Shown one piece after another: positions 40,845 through 50,243 of a DNA stretch of 64,000 nucleotides. The translations under genes and the position numbers were made by a program. This stretch comes from Cyanophora paradoxa. Lineage: Eukaryota > Glaucocystophyceae > Cyanophorales > Cyanophoraceae. Where the stretch lies: assembly GCA_004431415.1 (NCBI GenBank), contig QPMI01000179.1, positions 1 through 64,000 of the forward strand. Reading direction: 5' to 3'. The notes under the pieces are model-generated. The model searched no databases. It was not told the DNA's origin and saw only the letters and a program-made list of their open reading frames with translations. How positions within the stretch are numbered: position 1 is the stretch's first letter; each line of letters begins with the position of its first letter.

Positions 40845-41841
40845 ACCTCTTCAAGGTTGTTGCTCCAAAGAAAGCACTTCTGAACTCGGTCGTCATTCGA
40901 ATGGGACCCCGCTGGTCCAAGATCTGGCAAGAATAGTCGGACAAGAATAACAGGGATCTTGCATCGTCGGCCAAGACGGAAAACGCACCAAGGTTGGTCG
41001 AAGGACTCAGTTCTACGCGCTGCGGTTGAGGCGCACATAAAATTGGCCCGGGGGACACTGGACCGTTTCGACATCGCAGCAGTACCCCTGATAGATATGG
41101 CGTCAAAGAAGAACTGGTCACCCCCCCCCCTCGGCAGCGCCAAGCAAAACTTCGAGGCGACTAGTACTCCCCCTCCCGGCAGTGCCAAGCAAAAAAGCTC
41201 CAACCCGGCCCCGCCCGCCGCCTTGCCAACGGTTTGTGAACCATGCACACGCGTGCACCGGCTCCCAGTGTCTGCCTGCCCCGACCGCCGTACCCTTTAA
41301 TTGCCACTGCCCAGAGCGGCCGTGCAGTTCCACCCCCCGCCCTCCGGGCCCCTTGTGGCTACAGGTGTATACCATTATGGTCACCGGCGCCCTGTTTATC
41401 TTGTGTCACGGTGTAGCACGGCCCCCTCCAACTTCAACCCTTCATGATAAGTATCCCTTCATGTCTAGATCTAGATCTTGAGAGACATGTATCCGATGAT
41501 CTATGCATATGCCATGTTTCGTTCGATGCTATGCTCTATCTGCATTGCAAACATTTGATTGCCTCAATGGATCTATAGCTAGTACTCCATGGCCACACCC
41601 GGCGAGGTTGCACCGCAATTAAGAAGAGTGCCTGTGCAATGGGTAAGGAAAGATAGAGCACTTTACACAGGAAAGGGAGATTTGCTCCGAGAAGCGTGGG
41701 GATCGTAAGGTGCGCGAGCTGTTTCCGAGTGCGGGCTTGGAGAGCGCGCCATGCGGTCGAAATCTTCGTCTGCTCTATGGCCCGCAGAGTGTCGAGCTTA
41801 AGGACGAGATCTTCAGGAACATCCCTTCTTTCTGTGCGAGC

Positions 41842-42019
41842 TGAGCTGAAAAGTAGTTCGCCTAAGTCAGTGTGTCATAGTACCCCCTGATGTACCCTAG
41901 CCTAGCAAGATGTATGGGGGCTTGCCCCTCAGTTGGTGTGTTGGGTGGATAATACAGTGTGGTGTCCAGGAACTTATCCTGGTACATCAGTGTGTGAACC
42001 CATAGTGTACTACGGGACA
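41842..42019 (+). repeat. LTR1, first copy (178 bp)
   Basis: TGAGCTGAA...ACGGGACA, a TG...CA element. Both ends are set by comparison with 51216-51392: the H repeat changes to LTR at exactly TGAGCTGAA, and similarity ends at ACGGGACA. Inside are two small hairpins kept in both copies: gggg-gcttg-cccc, and CCAGGA-actt[ag]-TCCTGG. It sits inside a broken E1 piece of H. Confidence 0.75.
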
Positions 42020-42021
42020 TT

Positions 42022-42039
42022 TGGGGCCAATACCGGGGA
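42022..42039 (+). promoter_or_regulatory. Candidate primer-binding site of the LTR1 element
   Basis: TGGGGCCAATACCGGGGA, two bases after the LTR's final CA. The 2-nt gap and the leading TGG are the same as in elements A and B. The downstream accggggattttaac even resembles the T-arm complement of a tRNA. Which tRNA it would pair with was not determined. Confidence 0.45.
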
Positions 42040-42416
42040 TTTTAACACGCGGACTGTGTGTTGTGGATTTTCAGAAAAAGTGTTTTTTTATGCAACATGG
42101 ACGGATTTTTAATGTTTTGTGGATTGGGCCACCTTCAGGAGTATTTGTAAGAGTTCGTCACACGACACCGGACAACCTGCCATTTTCCGGACCTTACATT
42201 CCGGAATTCGCGGGCCGTAATTATTTCGGTCTCGTGCTGGAATCGGCCTCGGAAAAGTGTCTGAGGACCAGTTGCGTCGCTTTCGACGGCCGGTTCATTT
42301 TCTACATTCGCGACACCAACATTCATCAACTTCACTCCGTGCACACTCAGCCTGAGTGTTTCGCAACCACTTATCCCACCTACTGTGGTCTCGACACGTT
42401 CATGCGTATCGTAGGG
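42040..42416 (+). pseudogene. Unrecognised coding-like fragment after LTR1
   Basis: Open plus frame of about 125 codons with balanced composition: FNVLWIGPPSGVFVRVRHTT, FSGPYIPEFAGRNYFGLVLE, CVAFDGRFIFYIRDTNIHQL, YPTYCGLDTF. It has no similarity to the gag proteins in the window that I can see. Position directly after LTR and primer-binding site would suit a gag or leader, but the Cys/Phe-rich sequence does not look like one. It ends where R2 begins (gggttcttgtttc). Confidence 0.35.
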
Positions 42417-42590
42417 TTCTTGTTTCAAGTCAGCGCTCCCCCTGTTGTCCCCCAAAAATTCACAGGGGTCCCCATCCATACAAAAAAGTGGGCAGGGAGC
42501 CCTGGTTCGATTCAGAGCACTCTGTCAGGTTTGGATTATTCAATTGGGTGCCGCTTTTGGGGTTCTTATTTGAGTTCAATGCGGTTCAAG
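42417..42590 (-). repeat. Repeat R2, one reverse unit
   Basis: Reverse R2 unit between the unknown fragment and R3. Confidence 0.9.
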
Positions 42591-42905
42591 GCAGATGCAA
42601 GTCTGTGCTGCCATGCAAATCGGCACAAATGAAGTGTTGGCAATTGGGGCCTGCTATTGCTTGGCAAGGCAAGAGCACCTTTTCGGCGCCTTCCACAATC
42701 AAAATCAAAGCTAGCGCCCGTGATATAGGCCAGGTACACTTCTCCGTCAGTAAAAAGATCAATTCTCATGATCATCATGAACACTGCATGCATGGGTGCT
42801 GAGATGCTCAGTGCGAGCCATATTGAAACCTAGGGCCCATATCTCATACACCCCTGAGCATGCTGCTGGGGGTTTGCAAGGGCGCTGAATTTGATTGTAA
42901 AGTCC
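42591..42905 (+). repeat. Repeat R3, permuted monomer
   Basis: R3 starting at ggttcaaggcagatgcaag and ending ttgattgtaaagtc; relative to the copy at 9600-9930 the two halves are in swapped order, joined here through ggccaggtacacttctccgtcag. Both sides are R2. Confidence 0.85.
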
Positions 42906-44944
42906 TGCCCACTGTTTTGTGTGGGTGGGGACCCCTGTGAATTTTTAGGGGACAACAGGGGGAGCGCTGACTTGAAACAAGAACCCCGTAAAGAGACACC
43001 CATTCACATCATCCAAACCTGATTGAGTGTTCTGGAACACTCCAGCACTCCCTGCACACTGTTTTGTGTGGGTGGGGACCCCTGTGAGTTTTTGAGGGGC
43101 AACAGGGGGAAGCGCTGACACCAAAACAAGAAACTAGAACTGCAACACCCATTCTCCTCATGTGAACCTGACAGAGTGCTCTGGAACAATCCAGTTCTCC
43201 CTGCCCACTGTTTTGTGTGGGTGGGGACCCCTGTGAGATTTTGGAGGGGCAACTGGGGGAAGTGCTGACCCCAAAACAAAAAACTAGAAAAACAACACCT
43301 ATTCGCCTCATCCAAAACCTGATTGAGTGTTCTGGAACACTCCAGCACTCCCTGCTCACTGTTTTGTGTGGGTGGGGACCCCTGTGAGTTTTTGGGGTGC
43401 AACTGGGGGAAGCGCTGACCCCCAAACACTAGAAAAACAACACCAATTCTCCTCATATGAACCTGACAGAGTGCTCTGGAACACCCCAGGGCTCCCTGCA
43501 CACTGTTTTGTGTGGACATGGACCCCTGTGAGATTCTGGGGAGCAATAGGGGGAGCATTGAACTCAAATAAGAACCCCAAAAGCGGCACCCATTTGAATA
43601 ATCCAAACCTGACAGAGTGCTCTGAATCGAACCAGGGCTCCCTGCCCACTTTTTTGTATGGATGGGGACCCCTGTGAATTTTTGGGGGACAACAGGGGGA
43701 GCGCTGACTTGAAACAAGAACCCCGTAAAGAGACACCCATTCACATCATCCAAACCTGATTGAGTGCTCTGGAACAATCCAGTTCTCCCTGCCCACTGTT
43801 TTGTGTGGGTGGGGACCCCTGTGAGATTTTGGAGGGGCAACTGGGGGAAGTGTTGACCCCAAAACAAAAAAACTAGAAAAACAACACTTATTCGCCTCAT
43901 CCAAAACCTGATTGAGTGTTCTGGAACAATCCAGTTCTCCCTGCCCACTGTTTTGTGTGGGTGGGGACCCCTGTGAGTTTTTGGGGTGCAACAGGGGGAA
44001 GCGCTGACCCCCAAACAAGAAACTAGAAATACAACACCCATTCTCCTCATGTGAACCTGACAGAGTGCTCTGGAACACCCCAGGGCTCCCTGCACACTGT
44101 TTTGTGTGGGTGGGGACCCCTGTGAGATTCTGGGGAGCAATAGGGGAGCATTGAACCCAAATAAGAACCCCAAAAGCGGCACGCAATTGAATAATCCAAA
44201 CCTGACAGAGTGCTCTGGAACAATCCAGGGCTCCCTGCCCACTGTTTTGTATGGATGGGGACCCCTGTGAATTTTTGGGGGACAACAGGGGGAGCGCTGA
44301 CTTGAAACAAGAACCTTGTAAAGAGACACCCATCCACATCATCCAAACCTGATTGAGTGTTCTGGAACACTCCAGCACTCCCTGCACACTGTTTTGTGTG
44401 GGTGGGGACCCCTGTGAGTTTTTGGGGTGCAACAGGGGGAAGCGCTGACACCAAAACAAGAAACTAGAACTGCAACACCCATTCTCCTCATGAAAACCAG
44501 ACAGAGTGCTCTGGAACAATCCAGCACTCCCTGCCCACTGTTTTGTGTGGGTGGGGACCCCTGTGAGATTTTGGGGTGCAACAGGGGGAAGCGCTGACCC
44601 CCAAACAAGAAACTAGAGAAACAACACCCATTCTTCTCATGTGAACCTGACAGAGTGCTCTGGAACACCCCAGGGCCCCCTGCGCACTGTTTTGTGTGGG
44701 TGGGGACCCCTGTGAGTTTTTGGGGTGCAACAGGGGGAAGCGCTGACCCCCAAACAAGAAACTAGAAAAACAACACCCATTCTCCTCATATGAACCTGAC
44801 AGAGTGCTCTGGAACAGCCCAGGGCTCCCTGCACACTGTTTTGTGTGGACATGGACCCCTGTGAGATTCTGGGGAGCAATAGGGGGAGCATTGAACTCAA
44901 ATAAGAACCCCAAAAGCAGCACCCAGTTGAATAATCCAAACCTG
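42906..44944 (+). repeat. Repeat R2 array, forward (about 13 units)
   Basis: Largest R2 block. Units vary in short blocks (ttggggtgcaac, tctggggagcaatag, ttgggggacaac), and the same variants recur in no strict order. A 441-codon minus frame runs through it only because the period is divisible by three. Confidence 0.93.
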
Positions 44945-44984
44945 CAGCATAACAGAAAACAGGAACTGCTATTTGAGTAGACAT
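44945..44984 (-). pseudogene. Start of an unidentified virus-like gene
   Basis: ATG at 44984 (minus) reads MSTQIAVPVFCYAAG and is then cut by R2. It begins 21 bp after the stop codon of the fragment at 45006-45090. Too short to name. Confidence 0.3.
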
Positions 44985-45005
44985 TTTTACAATAGATGGA
45001 GAATT

Positions 45006-45090
45006 TTATGTAACACTAACAAGATAACAAGAAAAATAGTATCTGATATCAAATGAAAGAGTTGCGGCAGAAATTTTTCGAACATTGAAG
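45006..45090 (-). pseudogene. C-terminal end of a virus-like gene, possibly C1q-like
   Basis: Minus frame SFNVRKISAATLSFDIRYYF, SCYLVSVT, stop at 45006-45008. The alternating hydrophobic strands are compatible with the end of a C1q-like domain but no signature is complete. Tight spacing to the next ATG (44984) resembles the layout at 49.9-50.3 kb. Confidence 0.3.
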
Positions 45091-45094
45091 GAGT

Positions 45095-45563
45095 CCCATC
45101 CATACAAAACAGTGGGCAGGGAGCCCTGGATTGTTCCAGAGCACTCTGTCAGGTTTGGATTATTCAATTGGGTGCCGCTTTTGGGGTTCTTATTTGGGTT
45201 CAATGCTCCCCTATTGCTCCTCAGAATCTCACAGGGGTCCATGTCCACACAAAACAGTGTGCAGGGGGCCCTGGGGTGTTCCAGAGCACTCTGTCAGGTT
45301 CACATGAGGAGAATGGGTGTTGTTTTTCTAGTTTCTTGTTTGGGGGTCAGCGCTTCCCCCTGTTGCACCCCAAAAACTCACAGGAGTCCCCACCCACACA
45401 AAACAGTGAGCAGGGAGTGCTGGAGTGTTCCAGAACACTCAATCAGGTTTTGGATGAGGCGAATAGGTGTTGTTTTTCTAGTTTTTTGTTTTGGGGTCAA
45501 CACTTCCCCCAGTTGCCCCTCCAAAATCTCACAGGGGTCCCCACCCACACAAAACAGTGGGCA
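45095..45563 (-). repeat. Repeat R2 array, reverse (about 3 units)
   Basis: Reverse R2 between the two virus-like fragments; same unit variants as in 42906-44944. Confidence 0.92.
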
Positions 45564-46487
45564 CCCATAGCAATATTGAGTATCTCGTATTAGTGAGCTG
45601 TATAGCTGTTTATTAGTGAGAGTAGAGCTATTTGTTGTTATTATACTTTGACCCCCTGGGTCTTGGTCATTTACTTTTAAAGAGAGAATTATTGGACTAC
45701 TTGATGTTGAATGGGCATATGCTGTAAATCTGTAATGACCTGCAACAGGAGCAGTGAACCTTCCATTACTTACATTGAATGCCCCCCTATTATTCAGAAA
45801 CACTTTTCCCCAATTGATAAGAGCAGTTTCACTGGTAGCAACATGAGGATTTTTAAGTTGAACAGAAAATCAAGGCTGAAACTCATGTTTCAAGTAGCAG
45901 TTTGCATTAATTGTCACACGATTGGCTTCAAGAGTAGCCATTACATCACTATTGAGTTTCAAAACAAGATTAACATTTGCTCCTGTATCGACTTCAGGTC
46001 TGACCACTTTGGTAGCTTCTGTAACCGTTTGGCTGGCTTGGCATGTTTTATACATACTCTTCTTCTTCTTCTTTGCTATTATCGATAGTGTTGTTTCTGG
46101 AATACTTATGCCTCCATTGGCTGTTACTGAACCTGTGAATATGCTTGTTCCTGTAATGCTAACTTGATTGGCTGTTAGAGTTCCTTCAATGCTTGCCCCA
46201 TCTCCAATGTATGCCCCTCCATTTCTAACTAACTTATCAAAAGTAACTATTTTGGGTGTTGTGAACCCTCCCACCTTGTCATAAATTGCTGTATCTGAAA
46301 CAATTCGACCTGATTGGACTTGGTTCTTGTTAGATACAATGAGACCTGTGGTTCTCAATTTTCCCCCATTGCGATCACATCGAATTTCTTTGCATCTAAT
46401 CACACAGTTCTTTGAAAACGAATCAGCCCCTGTTGTTTCTGCAAATAAACCCAGGTGTTGCGTCTGTGACAGTATGGTTAAGTTGAT
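45564..46487 (-). pseudogene. Virus-fibre-like gene F1: shaft and C1q-like head, one stop codon
   Basis: Minus strand. The shaft part has VIRCKEIRCDRNGGKLRTTG, GGFTTPKIVTFDKLVRNGGA, YIGDGASIEGTLTANQVSIT and TGSVTANGGISI, the short G-x-[LIV]-T-x-N/S strands typical of beta-helical tail or fibre shafts. A neck (RPEVDTGANVNLVLKLNSDV, LEANRVTINANC) leads to TGA 45870-45872, then the same frame gives SVQLKNPHVATSETALINWG and the head NVSNGRFTAPVAGHYRFTAY, HSTSSSPIILSL, NSSTLTNKQLYSSLIRD. One Lys-rich word (AKKKKKSMYKTCQAS) looks inserted. The 5' end is cut by R2. Host-attachment fibre is the likely original role, by analogy only. Confidence 0.65.
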
Positions 46488-46650
46488 GTACTTTGGGTGG
46501 AAGCGCTGACCCCCAAACACTAGAAAAACAACACCAATTCTCCTCATATGAACCTGACAGAGTGCTCTGGAACACCCCAGGGCTCCCTGCACACTGTTTT
46601 GTGTGGACATGGACCCCTGTGAGATTCTGGGGAGCAATAGGGGGAGAAAC
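46488..46650 (+). repeat. Repeat R2, one forward unit
   Basis: A single R2 unit separating two copies of the fibre gene that point away from it (F1 to the left, F2 to the right). Confidence 0.92.
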
Positions 46651-47165
46651 CACAAGCAATACTTCCTTCACAGAGAAAAACATTCTACGAGTAAAAGAAA
46701 TTCGATGTGATCGCAATAATGGTAAGATAAGAACCACAGGCATTATTATCTTGAACAAAAACCAGGTTCAAGCTGGTTAGGTAGTTCCCGATTCAGCAGT
46801 CTATGATAATGTGGGTGGATTCACCACAGCAAAGATAGTGACTTTCGATAACACAATCAATAATTCAGCTCTTGTAGTCAGAAGTGGAGGAGCCTATATT
46901 TGTGATGGAGCAATTGTGGTGTGGGCTGTTACAGCGAATCAATTTAAATGTGATTGATGACCCTCAATGGTGGACTCTCAGGGAATGTTACCTATCAAAC
47001 TCGAACAGCTACTACAAGAGTTCAAACACCTGAGATAGACAATAGGACAAATGTGAATTTGAATTACAAACGAAATGGAAATACGATTTTCAGTCTTGAA
47101 AAGACAATAGCAGATCTGAATGCAATCACAATCCCAGAAAATAGTGGTCTGAAACAAACCCATTG
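46651..47165 (+). pseudogene. Virus-fibre-like gene F2, decayed paralogue of F1
   Basis: Plus strand. NTSFTEKNILRVKEIRCDRN, KIRTTGIIILNKNQVQAG, then TAG 46778-46780 where F1 has Arg, then VYDNVGGFTTAKIVTFDNTI and VRSGGAYICDGAI. A frameshift near 46,950 leads to SGNVTYQTRTATTRVQTPEI, DNRTNVNLNYKRNGNTIFSL, which aligns with the F1 neck. The head is missing: at about 47,165 the sequence changes to the broken protease of element C. Confidence 0.6.
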
Positions 47166-47207
47166 CCCAAGAATGTGTATTTCAAGACATGAAACATGTA
47201 TTTCAAG

Positions 47208-48247
47208 ACAGGGACGCCCGTATCAATCATTGCACGGGTTTGGATTCCATCAATTTCTATTGGCACAGTTCCCGCCTTAGGACCCTCATCCTCCTTTGGT
47301 CGGTGATTTAGAAGGGATTCTCTAGAATAGACAAACTTAGGACGCAGACGAGGGTACTCAGGTTTGTTTGTATTGATCACATCTGCAGGCACTTCAATCA
47401 CATTTTGAAGTTCACCTTCAACCTTTTTTCCATTGTCAAGAAGGATCTGCACTCGTCTTGTTGGACCAGATCTAGGAAAAGACTGCTGCCGGCGTATATC
47501 CTCCGCTCGCTGAGGACAGAAACGTTGAATGTGCCCCTGTTTCTTGCAGTAATAACAATTTGGCGGAGGACGATAGGCATTGGAGTCCAAATTTGGAAGC
47601 CGAGAACCCATTTGGGCAGCACTAGAAACATCAATCGGAGGTGAGAAGTTCAGTCCCCCAGTGTTCAGTCTATGACGTTCGGCATCATCAACCCGTACCA
47701 TGAAATCAGAAAGTTGCAGAATCGGCAGATGGTTGAAATGAGTGTAAGCAGGTTTAATCTTCTGATTCAAATGTTCCATAATACGATCGACTAAATTTCG
47801 CTCTTCTTCCCCGGGATATGCCAGCTTGGCCAATTTCAAGGACTCTGTCAAGAAGCTGTGAATGTCGCAATGGACCCCTGTGGAGTCCTGCTTATATGGC
47901 GAAAGTGCATCGAACACTTTGCGCACTTCTATTTTTGAAGGGCAGCAATTTTGTTTAATATCATGCAGTACTGTGGTTATGAAGTTCGCGGGTAAGGGGT
48001 TAGGTTTCACATAGTTTCGCAGGTAGGCGCGTGCTTTGCCAGTACTAGAAAGGAATAGAATTGTGAATTTTTCGGAAACACTAAGTGTAGAGTCGCGCTT
48101 ATACGCGATTTCTAACTCCTTCTCAAAATCGTCAACAGAATAATATTTTTCGTCTCGGTGAAATTCCGCAGAAAACTTTTGAACCTCTTGAGCTAACTTA
48201 TTGATATGACCCGTACGCGCGGCATCAGCACCGCCGTTATCACCCAT
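47208..48247 (-). pseudogene. gag: Element C gag and start of protease
   Basis: ATG 48247 (MGDNGGADAARTGH). Capsid (SVDDFEKELEIAYKRDSTLS, PLPANFITTVLHDIKQN, RKVFDALSPYKQDS), zinc knuckle CYYCKKQGHIQRFC with perfect C-x2-C-x4-H-x4-C, linker, and protease up to RAMIDTG. The next residues should be AD; instead the sequence breaks off at the catalytic motif (about 47,208) into a short AT-rich duplicate (tgtatttcaagaca twice) and then F2. Element B is the closest relative (same order, gag and protease in one frame). Upstream of the ATG the frame is open to the primer-binding site and encodes acidic VEDNDVDNDDFEVIIDNLE. Confidence 0.88.
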
Positions 48248-48354
48248 TTCAAGGTTGTCTATGATAACCTCAAAATCGTCGTTGTCGACGTCGTTGTCTT
48301 CAACTCGCTGCAGGCGCCCGTCAGAACGCCTTTGCCAACTCAGTTTGATAGCTA

Positions 48355-48367
48355 CCGAATGCTACCA
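48355..48367 (-). promoter_or_regulatory. Element C candidate primer-binding site
   Basis: Minus strand TGGTAGCATTCGG, one base longer than the A and B sites. It lies 108 bp upstream of the gag ATG. The LTR side (48,368-48,490) is AT-rich, with GTGCTGT as in A and B, but ends in no clear CA. Confidence 0.4.
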
Positions 48368-48499
48368 AGTTAACACGCTAACAGCACAAGACACATATAT
48401 CAACACAACCACACAATCCAAAACACACCAGAACACCCCAAAACCACTTCTGCTCTGCCCTCTCTAAACCCCTGATCCCCCTGCTACCCTATCATTCGA

Positions 48500-49153
48500 A
48501 TGCATGCGAAGTGGGGTCCCCTGTTGGGCCCAGACCTCGAGATCCAGGATAGCTACGTTCCAGACGTTGGCCTCCACCAGCCGCTCAGCACCGACCGCAA
48601 GATCTTTGTCGGCAGCATACGGGCCGTCTTCGCCCTGCACGAGAACGTGTCGCCCCAGATCCCCTTCACAGCCGCGAAGAGCATTGTTTGGACGTTGTAC
48701 TCCGGGCTCAACGTCTCCGGCATGTCCTTCTGGGGCAACGAAATTGAGAAGATCGCCAGGCAGAGGGAGACGCTCAAGCCGGGGACTCGCCCACCGATCA
48801 AGCTCAACGATGACAAGGGGAAGCCCATCCGGTTGATGGGCAACGACATCCGGAACTGGATACTCGGTGCGCCCGCCAAGGCTGTGGACACCTCGCCCGC
48901 ATGCGCCTGATGGGCCTACACAGTTTCGCCAGGCGTCCTGCGTGCCGTGTCAGTTGCTGCCTGGCGGGCCAAGAACCTGAACACGAACCTGAACCCCCCG
49001 CGGAGACTGGAGACGATCGAGGAGATCGAGCTTCAGAAGCAAGGCCTGCATGAGGTCACCAACGAGGACTTGGGTGAGCTGACAGAGGACTACACGAACC
49101 TGGAGAACTGGGAGGCCATGTTGGTGGCCCGGATGTGGAGGAGTCTCGCGCCT
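48500..49153 (+). pseudogene. Unrecognised gene fragment with one in-frame TGA
   Basis: GC-rich plus frame: WGPLLGPDLEIQDSYVPDVG, TDRKIFVGSIRAVFALHENV, SIVWTLYSGLNVSGMSFWGN, EIEKIARQRETLKPGTRPPI, MGNDIRNWILGAPAKAVDTS. After TGA 48908-48910 the same frame continues SPGVLRAVSVAAWRAKNLNT and RLETIEEIELQKQGLHEVTN. Codon use and GC content differ sharply from element C. It is cut by R2 at about 49,154. The start is uncertain (ATG 48500 lies near the edge of element C's LTR). No family recognised. Confidence 0.45.
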
Positions 49154-49154
49154 C

Positions 49155-49648
49155 CTGGAATCTCACAGGGGTCCCCACCCACACAAAACAGTGTGCAGGG
49201 AGTGCTGGAGTGTTCCAGAACACTCTATAAGGTTTGGATGATGTGAATGGGTGTCTCTTTTTGGGGTTCTTGTATGTGGTCAGTGCTCCCCCTGTTGCCC
49301 CCCAAAATTTCACAGGGGTCCACGTCCACACAAAGCTGTGGGTAGGAAGCCATGGGGGGTTCCAGAGCACTCTGTCAGGTTTGGATTATGCAAATGGGTG
49401 CCGCTTTTTGGGGTTCTTGTTTGGGGTCAGTGCTCCCCCTGTTGTCCCCCAAAAATTCACAGGGGTCCCCGTCCACACAAAGCTGTGGGTAGGAAGAAGA
49501 AGAGAAGAGTATGTATAAGACACGCCCAAGCCAGCTGTGGGTAGGAAGCCATGGGGGGTTCCAGAGCACTCTGTCAGTTTCACATGCAGAGAATGGGTGT
49601 TGTATTTCTAGTTTCTTGTTTTGGGGTCAGCGCCCCCCCCAGTTGCAC
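49155..49648 (-). repeat. Repeat R2 array, reverse (about 3.3 units)
   Basis: Reverse R2. Within it, 49,494-49,545 is an extra segment: a 16-bp word agctgtgggtaggaag occurs on both sides of aagaagagaagagtatgtat and agacacgcccaagcc. The unit is otherwise normal. Confidence 0.92.
49494..49545. mobile_element. Possible very short insertion with 16-bp flanking duplication
   Basis: About 36 bp (gaagagtatgtataagac and acgcccaagcc) inserted into R2 between two copies of agctgtgggtaggaag. Nearly the same word is found, on the other strand, inside fibre gene F1 at 46,030-46,075, where it encodes the out-of-place KKKKKSMYKTCQAS. Type and mechanism unknown. Confidence 0.35.
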
Positions 49649-49649
49649 C

Positions 49650-49903
49650 TCCCCATTAGTTGGTTGGAAGAAGTTCGCATTTAACATAAGAAGTCGAGTT
49701 GTTTGAACTTCACCCGAATTCTTATCTGCTCTCAGCTCTTTAACCCAAAAAATCGAGTTTTTATCAAAAGAGTTACCATTGGAATTGGGTCTCTCTGCGG
49801 ATTCTAAACCACGAACCTCATCATTAACTTCTTGTTGTCGAAAACGCATTTCTGGGGATCCCAGGGAAAAGATAGGCAGTTGAACCCGATTATATTCACC
49901 CAT
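49650..49903 (-). pseudogene. Virus-fibre-like gene F3, N-terminal part
   Basis: ATG 49903 (minus): MGEYNRVQLPIFSLGSPEMR, QQEVNDEVRGLESAERPNSN, then the F-family shaft start SFDKNSIFWVKELRADKNSG, EVQTTRLLMLNANFF. This gives the N-terminus missing from F1 and F2. It is cut by R2 at 49,649. The ATG is 36 bp after the stop codon of the ORF at 49939-50240. Confidence 0.6.
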
Positions 49904-49938
49904 TGCTTCTTTTACTAAGAAGGAAAGAAAAATAATGT

Positions 49939-50240
49939 TTAGGACTCTTCTGTGAGATTGTTATACTCAGTGCCTTTCTTTACAGTTCCCCTTTGGAATG
50001 TCTGTAATACAATCGCTTCCTTGGAGGTCAGTATCTGAACACCTGATGAGATGCAAGATTGAATCTCGTTCTGAACAATGTCATCAATTACGATTCATGC
50101 CCTGTTATGAACCACATTATCTATCCAATCCTGAACAGAAGCAGCACAATATTCCATTCCCAACTTTTTGGTATCCGAGAGACCCACTGGTATATATTTA
50201 ACATTATATGAGACTGAGCAGTTCTTATTGTATAGAGAGA
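49939..50240 (-). pseudogene. Unnamed virus-like ORF between two fibre genes
   Basis: Minus frame NVKYIPVGLSDTKKLGMEYC, AASVQDWIDNVVHNRA, TGA (50095-50097), IVIDDIVQNEIQSCISSGVQ, LTSKEAIVLQTFQRGTVKKG, stop at 49939-49941. It is probably one protein of about 90-100 residues with a single nonsense change. Same strand and tight spacing as the fibre genes on both sides. The start codon is unclear; gaactgctcagt-tc-tataat is doubled just upstream (50,211-50,260). Confidence 0.4.
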
Positions 50241-50243
50241 AAA

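Larger units (their letters stand above)
38482..41841 (+). repeat. Higher-order repeat H, copy 3, rearranged and truncated
   Basis: Begins like copies 1 and 2 but then changes: subunits start at 38769, 39215, 40381 and 41579 (446, 1166 and 1198 bp, then a stub). About 90 bp are missing from each subunit after cttcatg (39,098, 40,266, 41,463), removing exon E2. The 2.1-kb subunit with gene N1 does not occur; a second 1.2-kb unit takes its place. It breaks off at 41,841, where an LTR starts. Confidence 0.93.

Noticed and set aside
43004-44329. Minus-strand frame of 441 codons in the R2 array
   Set aside because: R2's unit is 147 bp, divisible by three, so one frame stays open by repetition. 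The translation is just a repeated R2 motif, and similar frames occur on the other strand and in every R2 block.
45870-50097. TGA read as an amino acid (45870, 48908 and 50095 all interrupt good frames)
   Set aside because: TAA (9483, 18266) and TAG (11242, 46778) interrupt equally good frames, and TGA closes natural ends such as the B and F-type genes' neighbours. Ordinary decay explains all of them.
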